DNA of 64,000 bases from Saccharopolyspora galaxeae (GTDB lineage Bacteria > Actinomycetota > Actinomycetes > Mycobacteriales > Pseudonocardiaceae). The translations under genes were made by a program, and so were the position numbers. The notes below the pieces were generated by a model. The model was not told the DNA's origin. It saw only the letters and a list, made by a program, of their open reading frames with translations, and ran no database searches. Positions 10,572-18,910 of the stretch are shown piece by piece (the stretch's first letter is position 1; each line of letters starts with the position of its first letter). The stretch spans positions 62,001 through 126,000 of the forward strand of contig NZ_JADDUE010000008.1 of assembly GCF_016526145.1 (NCBI RefSeq), given 5' to 3'.

Positions 10572-11102
10572 TCAGGGCAGGGTGAACAGGCTTTCCCTGG
10601 ACTTTTCCGAACTCGCGCGGTCCTTCAGCACGAGCGGACTGCGCCCACCGGGCTTGCTGAGCTCGCGGACCGAAACCGCCAGCGCCGGATCGTTCTTCGG
10701 CGTGATCACCAGAGTTCCGCCGTCGCCCGGTTCGACCTTCCACTTCTGCAAGTCGTCGTGCTGCTCGCACGGACGCACCTGCACCGCCGAGTCCGGCTCG
10801 ACGAGCTCGGTGGCCGCGCACTTGTTCGTCTTCGCGTTCTTGATGCTCACGTGGTCGCCACCGGCATCGGAGATGATCCACTTGTGGCTGGTGTACTCGG
10901 GCCGGTTCTTCAGCTGCGCACTGTCGATCTGCGGCCCGGTGTCGCCGTCCAGCACCCAGCGGGTGCCGTCGGCCGCGCTCGCGATCTGGCCGCGATGCAC
11001 GATGTCGCCGGGGGCCGCTTCACCCTGGGCGAACGCGGGCGCGGCCGCGGCGAACCCGAGCGCCGCCAGCGCGCCGATGGCGACGAGATGAGATCGGTTC
11101 AT
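10572..11102 (-). CDS. Secreted ricin-B-lectin-like protein
   Basis: A 176-residue protein. Residues 1-26 form a Sec signal peptide (MNRSHLVAIGALAALGFAAA, then APAFAQ) with a clear AxA cleavage site. The mature part has spaced W/Q and C residues (GTRWVLDGD, KWIISDAGGDHV, TNKCA..., VRPCEQHDDLQKWKV), consistent with one beta-trefoil (ricin B, QxW-like) domain with a probable disulfide. It is likely an extracellular carbohydrate-binding or inhibitor-like protein; no catalytic domain is present. The ATG at 11102 has GGAGGAAAG upstream on the minus strand. It is a single-gene unit with its own terminator. Confidence 0.7.
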   Translation of the reverse strand: MNRSHLVAIGALAALGFAAAAPAFAQGEAAPGDIVHRGQIASAADGTRWVLDGDTGPQIDSAQLKNRPEYTSHKWIISDAGGDHVSIKNAKTNKCAATELVEPDSAVQVRPCEQHDDLQKWKVEPGDGGTLVITPKNDPALAVSVRELSKPGGRSPLVLKDRASSEKSRESLFTLP

Positions 11103-11261
11103 GACTTTCCTCCGTCCGGATCGCCGGCTTGCGGTGTCGAGATCGGCGATTCCGCGCAACGTCATACCCGGCTCGGCCCACCTCGGCCCGACGACGCACC
11201 GCAACGGGTGATCGCCCGGAGCGGTCAGCGGTGGAACCGGAACCAGTTCAGGAAGGCGATT

Positions 11262-11519
11262 TCATCGGCGCGGCGGCGGTGAGACGTCGGGTTGCGCCAG
11301 CACGGCCCTCGCGCGTGCTTCGCGAAGCGCCTTTCCTGGAGTTCGGCGGCGTCGTCCGCGGGAAGCTCCGGCGAGAGCTTCAGCTCTTTGACCGCCACCG
11401 GGCGGTGCAGCAACTCGTCGGTATTCGACCACACGGTCCCCCATCGCACCGCGACATGTGCTGCTCTCCAGCCGGTACCGGCTCCCGATGACGCGGTACG
11501 CGGGTGCGGCCGCGTCGTG
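11262..11519 (-). pseudogene. Remnant of a Ser/Thr protein kinase (N-lobe only)
   Basis: Two reading frames together spell a kinase N-lobe. Frame 1 gives YRVIGSRYRLE...CRGAMG. Near 11440 it shifts to frame 2, which continues GTVWSNTDELLHRPVAVKEL with the VAVK lysine, through AAELQER. Near 11332 it returns to frame 1 for ALREARARAVLAQPDV. This is the Gly-rich loop, catalytic Lys and alpha-C region of actinobacterial Pkn kinases. No start codon, no HRD or DFG motif and no C-lobe follow, and a stop comes soon after. It is a truncated, twice-frameshifted relic. The 11520-11913 gap beyond it holds only the promoter region of the Tct operon. Confidence 0.75.
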
Positions 11520-11766
11520 TTAGCGCCGAAAAACCGGGGCGGGCGGCGGCTTTTCCATTCAGCCGATCCATAGTGGACAGACATTGTGGATACCGCCGTT
11601 CAGCGGATCGCGCGCTTGGCCAACGGACCACATCGGGCAACGCGAACGTAGCTAGACAGCAGCGCCCTCCGCGGCGGATCGCGGCTTCCGGATCCACCCG
11701 CAGCCCGGACCAACGCCGGAGCACTTCGCGGACACCGGCCGTTGACCGCCACCCGCCCGATGCTTA

Positions 11767-11792
11767 TTGTTCGGACTCGCAACTTAGTACGA
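11767..11792 (+). promoter_or_regulatory. Putative GntR operator/promoter of the tctCBA operon
   Basis: TTGT-N13-TTAGTACGA is 26 bp long. It matches, in word order and exact spacing, the element TTGT-N13-TTAGTACAA right before the aconitase gene (16177-16202). It lies 122 bp upstream of the tctC start. The GntR regulator between the two transcription units is the probable ligand. Two occurrences of a spaced motif next to functionally linked genes support it, but binding is inferred. Confidence 0.6.
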
Positions 11793-11913
11793 CTTGCACC
11801 TGGGGCGCTCGACCGGAGCGCCGACCAGGAGCGGCGCGTAGGAGACCCATGGCGATCACCGCCGATCGTTGCCCGGCCGACGGCGCCCGCCGCGCGGGAC
11901 GGAGGTCGACACC

Positions 11914-12909
11914 GTGACCACACGCAAGATCCTGCTGCGCACGGTCGTGACCATGCTGAGCCTGGTGCTGGTGGTCGCCGGCATCGCCGAGGCGCACGAG
12001 TCCGCAGGCTCCGGCGCGGGAGCGCGGGACAAGCTCAAGATCATCGCTCCGGCCGCGCCCGGCGGCGGGTGGGACACCACCGCCCGCGAGCTGCAGAACG
12101 CGGCGCAGGCCAACGACCTCACCGCCGCGAGCGAAGTCCTCAACGTGGAAGGCGCGGGCGGCACGATCGGCCTGGCACGGCTGGTGAACCAGCCCGGCGA
12201 TCCGAACACGCTGCTGCTCACCGGCACGACGATGCTCGGCGGCGTCGAGATCAACGGCTCGCCGGCCGAGGTCGCCGACACCACCCCGATCGCCAAGATC
12301 AGCGAGGACTACGACGCGATCGTCGTTCCCGCCGACTCCCCGCTGCGCACCATCGACGACCTGATGGGCCGGTGGCGGGCCGATCCGGGAGGCGTGGTCG
12401 TCGGGGGCGGCTCGATCGGCAGCCTGGACCACCTGCTGGCGGGCTCGGCCGCGAGCGCCGCCGGGGTCGGGCCTGCGGGGTTGAACTACATCGCCTACTC
12501 CGGCGGCGGCGAGATGGTGGCGTCGCTGCTCGGCGGCCACCTCGACGTCGGGGTGGCGAACACGAACGAGATCAGCGATCAGGTCACCGCCGGGCAGCTG
12601 CGGGTGCTGGGCGTTTCCGCGCCGCAGCGCACCGCCGATCTGCCCGGAGCGCCGACCCTGCGGGAAACCGGGATCGACATCGTGCTGTCGAACTGGCGCG
12701 GCCTGGCCGCCGCACCGGGGATCACACCGGCGCAAGCCGAGGACATGCGCGCGTTCGCCCGGCAGCTGGTCGCCACCCCGCAGTGGCGGGATGCGTTGCG
12801 GCGCAACAACTGGATCGACGCGTTCGTGGACGGCCCGGCATACGACCGCTACCTGCGGGCGGAGACCGGGCGGATCCGGGAGATCACCAAAAGGTTGGGG
12901 CTGGCATGA
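11914..12909 (+). CDS. tctC: Tripartite tricarboxylate transporter substrate-binding protein (TctC)
   Basis: About 331 residues. The N-terminus has a signal-anchor or signal peptide (ILLRTVVTMLSLVLVVAGIA), followed by a type-II periplasmic-binding fold of the Bug/TctC family. Family motifs are present: IIAPAAPGGGWDTTAR for the ligand-binding first loop, NVEGAGGTIGLA, and the C-terminal YDRYLRAETGRIREI helix. The PGGGWD version is typical of TctC proteins for citrate-like tricarboxylates. No lipobox is obvious, so anchoring is probably by the N-terminal helix. The GTG at 11914 has GGAGG at 11901-11905; the 11869 start lacks one. It is first gene of a tightly overlapping tctCBA operon. Confidence 0.88.
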   Translation: MTTRKILLRTVVTMLSLVLVVAGIAEAHESAGSGAGARDKLKIIAPAAPGGGWDTTARELQNAAQANDLTAASEVLNVEGAGGTIGLARLVNQPGDPNTLLLTGTTMLGGVEINGSPAEVADTTPIAKISEDYDAIVVPADSPLRTIDDLMGRWRADPGGVVVGGGSIGSLDHLLAGSAASAAGVGPAGLNYIAYSGGGEMVASLLGGHLDVGVANTNEISDQVTAGQLRVLGVSAPQRTADLPGAPTLRETGIDIVLSNWRGLAAAPGITPAQAEDMRAFARQLVATPQWRDALRRNNWIDAFVDGPAYDRYLRAETGRIREITKRLGLA

Positions 12910-13502
12910 CGACCGCTTCCGGCGAGCAGCACGAGGAACCCGCGCGGCCCGAAGGCACCGGGCAGCCCGAAGGCAGTGCGCAGCACGAAAACACCGGGCA
13001 GCACGAAAGCACCGGGCAGCACGAGGCAGCCGACCCGCACTCGCCCCGGGCGGACCGGGTGCTCGCAGGACTGGTGCTCGTGACCGGGCTTTTCCTGGTG
13101 CTGCAGGGACTTCGGCTGCCGTTGCCGCTCAACGTCGGCTACCTGGGACCGCAGTGGTTCCCGATCGCGGTCGGCGTCCTGCTGATCGCACTGGGCTGCG
13201 TCCTGACCATTCAAGCGGTGCGAAAGCCGACGGTCAGCGCACCGGCCGCGGAGGCGTCGTTCGACCGGCGCGCGTTCGGACTCGTGGTCGCCACCTTGGC
13301 CGTGCACCTCGTGGTGCTCCTGCTGCTCGGCTGGATTCCCGCCGGAACAGCGCTGTTCTGGGGCGTCGCGCGGGCGCTCGGCAGTTCGCGGGCGCTGTTC
13401 GACCTGGGCGTGGCAGCGGTGTTCTCGTGCACCGTGCAGCTCGCCTTCACCGCCGGGCTCGGCATCGCGCTGCCGGTCGGCCTGCTGCCGGAGGTGCTGT
13501 GA
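12906..13502 (+). CDS. tctB: Tripartite tricarboxylate transporter small membrane subunit (TctB)
   Basis: A 198-residue protein whose start overlaps the tctC stop by 4 bp (ATGA). After a polar N-terminal tail, four hydrophobic helices follow (about residues 55-75, 82-100, 120-140 and 165-195), with GYLGPQWFPI, the TctB-type loop after helix 1. The N-terminal 50 residues are unusual: residues 17-40 are four hexapeptide repeats (GTGQPE, GSAQHE, NTGQHE, STGQHE) encoded by an 18-bp tandem repeat at 12954-13025. This tail is cytoplasmic and probably a recent expansion. TctB pairs with TctA to form the sodium- or proton-driven permease. Confidence 0.88.
   Translation: MTTASGEQHEEPARPEGTGQPEGSAQHENTGQHESTGQHEAADPHSPRADRVLAGLVLVTGLFLVLQGLRLPLPLNVGYLGPQWFPIAVGVLLIALGCVLTIQAVRKPTVSAPAAEASFDRRAFGLVVATLAVHLVVLLLLGWIPAGTALFWGVARALGSSRALFDLGVAAVFSCTVQLAFTAGLGIALPVGLLPEVL
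12954..13025 (+). repeat. 18-bp coding tandem repeat in tctB
   Basis: Four consecutive 18-bp units encode a (N/S)TGQHE-type hexapeptide in the N-terminal tail of TctB. The last two units are nearly identical at DNA level (ACCGGGCAGCACGA shared). This suggests slippage-generated length variation. Confidence 0.8.
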
Positions 13503-15001
13503 TGGACGCTTGGAACCTCCTGCTCAGCGGGTTCGCCGACGCGCTCACGCCGGTGAACCTGCTGCTGTGCTTCGTCGGCGTGGTGCTGGGCACGGCGGTC
13601 GGGGTGCTGCCGGGGCTGGGCAGCTCGATGGCGGTGGCGATGCTGATCCCGCTGACCTTCCGGCTGGAGCCGACCGGCGCGTTCATCATGCTCGCCGGGG
13701 TGTACTTCGGCGGGCAGTTCGGCGGCGCCACCACGGCGATCCTGCTGAACACGCCGGGGCAGTCCTCGTCGATGGCCACGGCCTTCGAGGGCTTCCTGAT
13801 GAGCCGCCGCGGCCGTGCGCCGCAGGCGCTGGCGACCTCGGTGATCGGCTCCTTCGTCGGCGGCACGATCGCCTGCGTCGCGGTGGTGTTCTGCGCGCCG
13901 TTCCTGGTCGATTTCGCCCTGCGGTTCGGGCCTGCGGAGTACTTCGCGCTGGTGCTGTTCGCGTTCGCGGCCACCGCGGCGGTCGTCGCCGACTCGGCGG
14001 TGCGCGGGCTGACCGCGCTCGGGCTGGGCCTGGCGCTGGGCGTGGTCGGCATCGACGCGCAGACCGGCGTGGCGCGCTACACGCTCGGATCCGGTCCGCT
14101 GCTCGACGGGATCAGCGTCGTCGTGGTGACCGTCGGAATGCTCGCCATCGGCGAAGTCCTGCACGTCGCCGCGCGCAACCGCAGCGGGCAGCGGCTGCAG
14201 GACATCGACACCGGGCGGCCCTGGCTCGACCGCAAAGACGTGCGCCGGTCGTTCCTGCCGTGGATGCGCGGCACCGCGCTGGGCTTGCCGTTCGGCGCGA
14301 TCCCGGCCGGTGGCTCGGAAATCCCCACGTTCCTGTCCCTCGGGTACGAACGGAGGCTGGCGCGGCGCCGCGGCGGTTCGGAGTTCGGCCGGGGCGCGAT
14401 CGAGGGCGTCGCCGCGCCGGAGGCCGCGAACAACTCGACCACCGCGGTGTCGCTGGTCCCGCTGCTCGGGCTGGGCCTGCCCACCTCGGCCACCACCGCG
14501 ATCATGCTCGGCGCTTTCCAGCAGTACGGGATGCAGCCGGGGCCGCTGCTGTTCCAGGACGAGGGCGAGCTGGTGTGGGCGCTGCTGGCGAGCCTGTTCA
14601 TCGGCAACGTGCTGCTGCTGGTGCTGAACCTGCCGTTCGCGCCGGTCTGGGCGAAGCTGCTGAGCATCCCGCAGCACTACCTGTACGCCGCGATCGCCGT
14701 GTTCGCGACGCTCGGCGCCTACGCGTCGAAGCTGGCGGTATCGGACATCGTGCTGGTCTACCTGGTCGGTCTGCTGAGTTTCCTGTTGCGCCGTACCGGG
14801 GTTCCGCTGGCGCCGGTGTTGATCGGCGTCATCCTCGGGCCGCTGGCGGAGCAGGAGCTGCGCCGGGCGATGGCCGTCGGCCAGGGCAACGTGCTCGTGC
14901 TATTCGACAGTCCCATCGCGGTGAGCCTGTACGCGGTGCTGGCGGTCGCCGTGGTCGGCACGCTCGTGCTGCGGCGGCGCTCGCGGCGAACCGCCGCCTG
15001 A
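13502..15001 (+). CDS. tctA: Tripartite tricarboxylate transporter large membrane subunit (TctA)
   Basis: A 499-residue, about 12-helix integral membrane protein. It opens with the TctA pattern [20 protein letters not shown] and has the two conserved glycine/proline hairpins ([34 protein letters not shown] followed by [17 protein letters not shown]). The ATG overlaps the tctB TGA by one base (TGATG), so the subunits are translationally coupled. Together with TctC and TctB it would import a tricarboxylate (citrate, aconitate or similar). The linked aconitase at 16210 supports a citrate-type substrate. Confidence 0.92.
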   Translation: MDAWNLLLSGFADALTPVNLLLCFVGVVLGTAVGVLPGLGSSMAVAMLIPLTFRLEPTGAFIMLAGVYFGGQFGGATTAILLNTPGQSSSMATAFEGFLMSRRGRAPQALATSVIGSFVGGTIACVAVVFCAPFLVDFALRFGPAEYFALVLFAFAATAAVVADSAVRGLTALGLGLALGVVGIDAQTGVARYTLGSGPLLDGISVVVVTVGMLAIGEVLHVAARNRSGQRLQDIDTGRPWLDRKDVRRSFLPWMRGTALGLPFGAIPAGGSEIPTFLSLGYERRLARRRGGSEFGRGAIEGVAAPEAANNSTTAVSLVPLLGLGLPTSATTAIMLGAFQQYGMQPGPLLFQDEGELVWALLASLFIGNVLLLVLNLPFAPVWAKLLSIPQHYLYAAIAVFATLGAYASKLAVSDIVLVYLVGLLSFLLRRTGVPLAPVLIGVILGPLAEQELRRAMAVGQGNVLVLFDSPIAVSLYAVLAVAVVGTLVLRRRSRRTAA

Positions 15002-15063
15002 CCGGGCGGAGGTTTGCGAGCCGCCCGATTAGCATGGTCGGCGACCAGACCGGCGAGGAGATC

Positions 15064-15942
15064 ATGCCCCCAAGCATCGCGATGCAGGTCGTCGACCTGA
15101 TTCGACGCTCCGAATTGGACCGGGGCGCGCACGTGCGCGAGCAGTGGGTCGCCGACGCGCTGGGCATCTCGCGGTCGCCGGTGCGCAAAGCGCTCGGCTA
15201 CCTCGCCGAACTCGGGCTGGTCGCGCAGGAACCGAACCGCGGGTACTTCCTCACTCGCGCCGCTCGCGAATTGGCCCACGTGGACCTTTCCGCGGGACCG
15301 GACAACGAGGAGGACGCCTACTTCCGGATCGGTGACGACTACCTCAGCGGCCGGTTCGCGTGCGAGTTCACCACCGCCGAAGTACGCCGCCGCTACGGCC
15401 TCACGACGCGGGAGGCCGATCGGGTACTGCTGCGCATGGAGCGCGAGGACCTGATCCGGCGCAGGCCGGGCCGCGGCTGGGCGTTCCAGCACTTGCTGTC
15501 CACCGCGCAGGCGCACGATCAGAGCTACCGCTTCCGCATGATCGTGGAGCCCGCGGCGGTGCGCGAACCGGGTTTCGCGATCGACGCGGAGAAGTTCGCG
15601 CTGCACCGCAAGCAGCAGGAATCGTTGCTGCGCGGGGACGCGCTGCTGCTGCCGCGCGGCGAGCTGTTCCGCGTCAACGCCGAGTTCCACGAGATGATCG
15701 TGGGTTGCGCGGGCAACGCCTACCTGCTCGACGCGGTCTGCCGGGTCAACCGGGTGCGCCGCCTCGTCGAGTACCGGCACCAGACCGACCGGCAACGCCT
15801 GGTCCGCCAGGCCAGGGAGCACCTGGAACTGCTCGATCTGCTGGAAACCGGCGACCACGCGGCCGCGGCCCGCTTCCTGCACGAGCACCTCGACGAGGTC
15901 CGCGAGCTCAAAACCCGAATCCCCGCCGCTCAATCCGAGTGA
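15064..15942 (+). CDS. GntR-family regulator with two winged-helix segments
   Basis: A 292-residue regulator. Residues 21-64 form a GntR winged helix (HVREQWVADALGISRSPVRK followed by ALGYLAELGLV). Residues 90-142 form a second, similar winged helix (FTTAEVRRRYGLTTREADRV, RMEREDLIRRRPGRGW). Residues 150-285 are an FCD-like all-helical ligand domain (EFHEMIVGCAGNAYLLDAV). The ATG at 15064 has GAGGAGA at 15054-15060. It sits 62 bp after tctA and before the aconitase, so it probably senses a tricarboxylate and controls both units through the 26-bp motifs. Its stop codon (TGA 15940-15942) lies inside repeat copy C, so the repeat provides the gene's end. Confidence 0.85.
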   Translation: MPPSIAMQVVDLIRRSELDRGAHVREQWVADALGISRSPVRKALGYLAELGLVAQEPNRGYFLTRAARELAHVDLSAGPDNEEDAYFRIGDDYLSGRFACEFTTAEVRRRYGLTTREADRVLLRMEREDLIRRRPGRGWAFQHLLSTAQAHDQSYRFRMIVEPAAVREPGFAIDAEKFALHRKQQESLLRGDALLLPRGELFRVNAEFHEMIVGCAGNAYLLDAVCRVNRVRRLVEYRHQTDRQRLVRQAREHLELLDLLETGDHAAAARFLHEHLDEVRELKTRIPAAQSE

Positions 15943-15987
15943 ACGGCCCGTTCGACCAATCTAGCCGGACCAAAGTTCCGTTCACTC
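15937..15987 (+). repeat. 51-bp palindrome-ended repeat, copy C
   Basis: Perfect arms GAGTGAACGG / CCGTTCACTC around a core with GACCAATCTAG and GGACCAAAG. Identical over all 51 bp to copy D. Its first six bases, GAGTGA, are the last sense codon and the stop codon of the GntR gene. Confidence 0.9.
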
Positions 15988-16056
15988 CCAACGCACCCCC
16001 GCTGATCGCGCGACGCGCGGGCGTGTCGGCGCCGCGCCACCCGCGCCGGAACTCCC

Positions 16057-16107
16057 GAGTGAACGGCCCGTTCGACCAATCTAGCCGGACCAAAGTTCCG
16101 TTCACTC
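16057..16107 (+). repeat. 51-bp palindrome-ended repeat, copy D
   Basis: Identical to copy C and 120 bp downstream of it in the same orientation. The spacers that follow C and D also share GGGCGTGTCGGCGC, so the two copies may be parts of a duplicated unit of about 120 bp. It lies just upstream of the aconitase promoter. Confidence 0.9.
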
Positions 16108-16176
16108 GGAATGCGCCTGGGCTGCTCGGGTGGCGTACGGGCGTGTCGGCGCGGGGGCGGCCACTTCCAGCGAGTG

Positions 16177-16209
16177 TTGTACTTGTGAGCGGTTTAGTAC
16201 AATCGCTGT
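16177..16209 (+). promoter_or_regulatory. Aconitase promoter and GntR operator; likely leaderless start
   Basis: TTGTACT at 16177-16183 and AGTACAA at 16196-16202 are exact 7-bp inverted arms. They also look like a promoter: TTGTAC as -35, and TACAAT (16198-16203; five of six consensus bases) as -10, 15 bp apart. Only six bases separate the -10 from the ATG at 16210, which would put the transcript start at or near the A of the start codon. No ribosome-binding site is visible. The mRNA is therefore probably leaderless, and repressor binding to the arms would block the promoter. Confidence 0.65.
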
Positions 16210-18885
16210 ATGGGTGCTGCGCGGACTGCTGAACTTGCCGTTGGAGAGCGTGCGTATCGGTACGTTCCGCTGCTGGAGCTGGCCGCGGAGCGGGAGCTGG
16301 CCACGCTGCCCTACGCGATCCGCGTGCTGCTGGAGAACGTCGCCCGCCGCGCCCCCGGTTCGCTGGAGGCGGTCCTGCGGCGCGCGCTCGAACGCCGCGG
16401 CGACTGCGAGGTGCCGCTGCACCCGAACCGGATCATGCTGCACGACACGACGTGCCTGCCCGCGCTCGCCGACTTCGCCGGAATGCGCGACGGCGTCGCC
16501 GACCTCGGCGGTGACCCGGCACTGCTGCAACCCGCCATCCCGGTCGACCTGACCGTCGACCACTCCGTCATCGCCGAGGAGTACGGCACCGCCGACGCCG
16601 CCGAGCGCAACCTGCTGATCGACTTCCGGCGCAATCGCGAGCGCTACGAGTTCATCAGGTGGGCCGAGCGCAGCATCGAGAACTTCCGGGTGGTGCCGCC
16701 GGGGACCGGGATCATCCACCAGGTCAACATGGAGTCGCTGGCGCGCGTGGTGTGGACCGACCCGGCGGGAGATGCGCCGCTGCTGCACCCGGACCTGCTG
16801 GTGGCCACCGACAGCCACACACCGATGATCAACTCGATCGGCGTCGTCGGCTGGGGCGTGGGCGGATTGCAGGCGCAGGCCGCGATGCTCGGCGAACCGG
16901 TCGTCGTTCCGTTCCCAACCGTGGTGGGCGTCCGGCTGCTCGGCAGGCTGCGCAGCGGCGTGACCGCCACCGACCTGGCGCTCACGGTGACCGAGGTCTT
17001 GCGCGCGCACGGCGTGATCGACAAGTTCGTGGAGTTCGTCGGCCCCGGCGCGACCGGCATCGGCTGGGCCGATCGCGCCGCGGTCTCGAACATGGCTCCG
17101 GAGTACGGCGCGACCTGCGCGTTCTTCCCGTTCGACCAGAACGCGCTGGACTACCTCGCGCTCACCGGCCGGGACGCGGCGCACCGCGAAGTGGTCGCCG
17201 AATACCTGCGCGCGCAGGGATTGTTCCGCACCGGAGCCGAACCGGAACCGGTCTACGACGAGACGATCACGATCGACCTGGACACCGTGGAACCGAGCGT
17301 GGCCGGTCCGCGACTGCCGCACGAGCGCGTCCCGCTTTCGGCCGTGCCGGGCACTTTCCGCGCGGCTGCGGGAAATCCGGAACCCGCGTCGGGCGGCTCC
17401 GAGGAACCCGCTGGGCAACTCGGGCTTTCCGAACAACCGAGGTCCTTCGCGGAACCCGTGCCCGCAGGCGCGGTCGCGATCGCGTCGATCACCAGCTGCA
17501 CCAACACCGCGAACCCGGCGCTGATGGTGCAGGCAGGGTTGCTGGCCCAGCGTGCCGCCGAGCGCGGCCTGCGCGCCAAGCCGTGGGTGAAGACCTCGCT
17601 GTCACCGGGCTCCCGCGTCGTCAGCGACTACCTCGACGCGGCCGGACTGCTCGCGGCGCTGGCCGACACCGGTTTCCACGTCGCCGGATTCGGCTGCATG
17701 ACCTGCATCGGCAACTCCGGGCCGTTGCAGTCCGATATGGACACATTGGTCGAACGAGGATTCACGCCTGCCGCAGTGCTTTCCGGAAACCGCAACTTCG
17801 CCGGGCGGATCAACCCGAAGATCTCGCTGGCCTACCTCGCCTCGCCGCCGCTGGTGGTCGCCTACGCCCTGGCCGGGTCGGTGCTGCACGACTTCACCAC
17901 CACCCCGATCGGCCACGACCGCGACGGGGATCCGGTGCACCTCGCGGACCTTTGGCCGTCCGATGTGGACGTTCAGCGCGTCGTGGCCGACTCCGTGCAA
18001 CCGGAGCTCTTCCGCGCGAACACGGCGAAGCTCCGCGACGGAACCGAGCACTGGCACGCCTTGCCCGCGCCGGAGGGAACCAGGTTCTCGTGGGACGAGG
18101 ACTCCACCTACATCCGCAAACCTCCCTACCTGACGGGACTTTCCCGCACTCCCCCGGCCGGGCTCGGCTTCCGGAACGGCCGGGTCCTGCTGTGGCTCGG
18201 GGACGACGTCACCACCGACCACATCTCCCCCGCGGGTGCGATCCCCGCGGACAGCGCCGCGGGCGAGTACCTGCGCGAGCGCGGCACTCAACCGCGCGAT
18301 CTCAACCAGTACTCCACCCGGCGCAGCAACCACGAAGTCATGCTGCGCGGCGCGTTCACCAACCGAGCCGTCGAAAACCTGCTGCTGCGCGAGGAATCCG
18401 GATCCGGCGGCCGCGCGCTGGACTCGGCCGGGCACGTCAGCCCGGTCTACGACGCCGCGATGTCCTGTCATGCCGCGGAAATCCCGCTCGTAGTGATCGC
18501 GGGCCGGAACTACGGCGCCGGATCCAGCCGGGACTGGGCCGCGAAAGCCCAGTCGCTGCTCGGCGTGCGCGCGGTGGTGGCGGAGAACTTCGAACGGATC
18601 CACCGCAGCAACCTGATCGGCATGGGCGTGCTTCCGCTGGTGTTCGAGCCCGGCGAATCCGCCGACGACCACGGCTTCCACCCCGGCGACGAACTCGACC
18701 TGCACGTCCCGGACGCACTCGAAGTGGGCCTGAACCGGGTCACGATGACGATCACCCGGCTCGGCGGAGCGGTTCGGGAACTGCGGCTGCGGCTGCGCCT
18801 CGACTCGCACAGCGAGATCAGCTACCTCGAGCACGGCGGAACGCTGCCTTACGTGGTCCGCAAGTCACTGCCCGCCGCCGAGTAA
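16210..18885 (+). CDS. acnA: Aconitate hydratase (AcnA/IRP type), second-type copy in a tricarboxylate cluster
   Basis: An 891-residue monomeric aconitase of the AcnA/IRP architecture: domains 1-3, linker, swivel domain 4. The [4Fe-4S] ligands are Cys430 (ITSCTNT), Cys496 and Cys499 (GCMTCIGNSG). Substrate-binding motifs include VATDSHTPMINSIGV, GRNFAGRINPKIS-like GNRNFAGRI, TTDHISPAG and AGRNYGAGSSRDWAAK. The reaction is citrate to isocitrate via cis-aconitate; related AcnD-type enzymes act on methylcitrate. The linker around residues 395-420 is Glu/Pro/Gly-rich. Linkage to tctCBA and a shared operator suggest a catabolic rather than the housekeeping aconitase. The ATG at 16210 is directly behind the -10 box. 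Confidence 0.88.
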   Translation: MGAARTAELAVGERAYRYVPLLELAAERELATLPYAIRVLLENVARRAPGSLEAVLRRALERRGDCEVPLHPNRIMLHDTTCLPALADFAGMRDGVADLGGDPALLQPAIPVDLTVDHSVIAEEYGTADAAERNLLIDFRRNRERYEFIRWAERSIENFRVVPPGTGIIHQVNMESLARVVWTDPAGDAPLLHPDLLVATDSHTPMINSIGVVGWGVGGLQAQAAMLGEPVVVPFPTVVGVRLLGRLRSGVTATDLALTVTEVLRAHGVIDKFVEFVGPGATGIGWADRAAVSNMAPEYGATCAFFPFDQNALDYLALTGRDAAHREVVAEYLRAQGLFRTGAEPEPVYDETITIDLDTVEPSVAGPRLPHERVPLSAVPGTFRAAAGNPEPASGGSEEPAGQLGLSEQPRSFAEPVPAGAVAIASITSCTNTANPALMVQAGLLAQRAAERGLRAKPWVKTSLSPGSRVVSDYLDAAGLLAALADTGFHVAGFGCMTCIGNSGPLQSDMDTLVERGFTPAAVLSGNRNFAGRINPKISLAYLASPPLVVAYALAGSVLHDFTTTPIGHDRDGDPVHLADLWPSDVDVQRVVADSVQPELFRANTAKLRDGTEHWHALPAPEGTRFSWDEDSTYIRKPPYLTGLSRTPPAGLGFRNGRVLLWLGDDVTTDHISPAGAIPADSAAGEYLRERGTQPRDLNQYSTRRSNHEVMLRGAFTNRAVENLLLREESGSGGRALDSAGHVSPVYDAAMSCHAAEIPLVVIAGRNYGAGSSRDWAAKAQSLLGVRAVVAENFERIHRSNLIGMGVLPLVFEPGESADDHGFHPGDELDLHVPDALEVGLNRVTMTITRLGGAVRELRLRLRLDSHSEISYLEHGGTLPYVVRKSLPAAE

Positions 18886-18910
18886 CGGCACCGCCCCGAG
18901 CGGGCGCCGC

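Noticed and set aside
13510-15942. An 810-codon frame running from within tctA to the GntR stop
   Set aside because: The first two-thirds is a low-complexity antiphase shadow of tctA. The GntR gene starts at 15064 with a ribosome-binding site.
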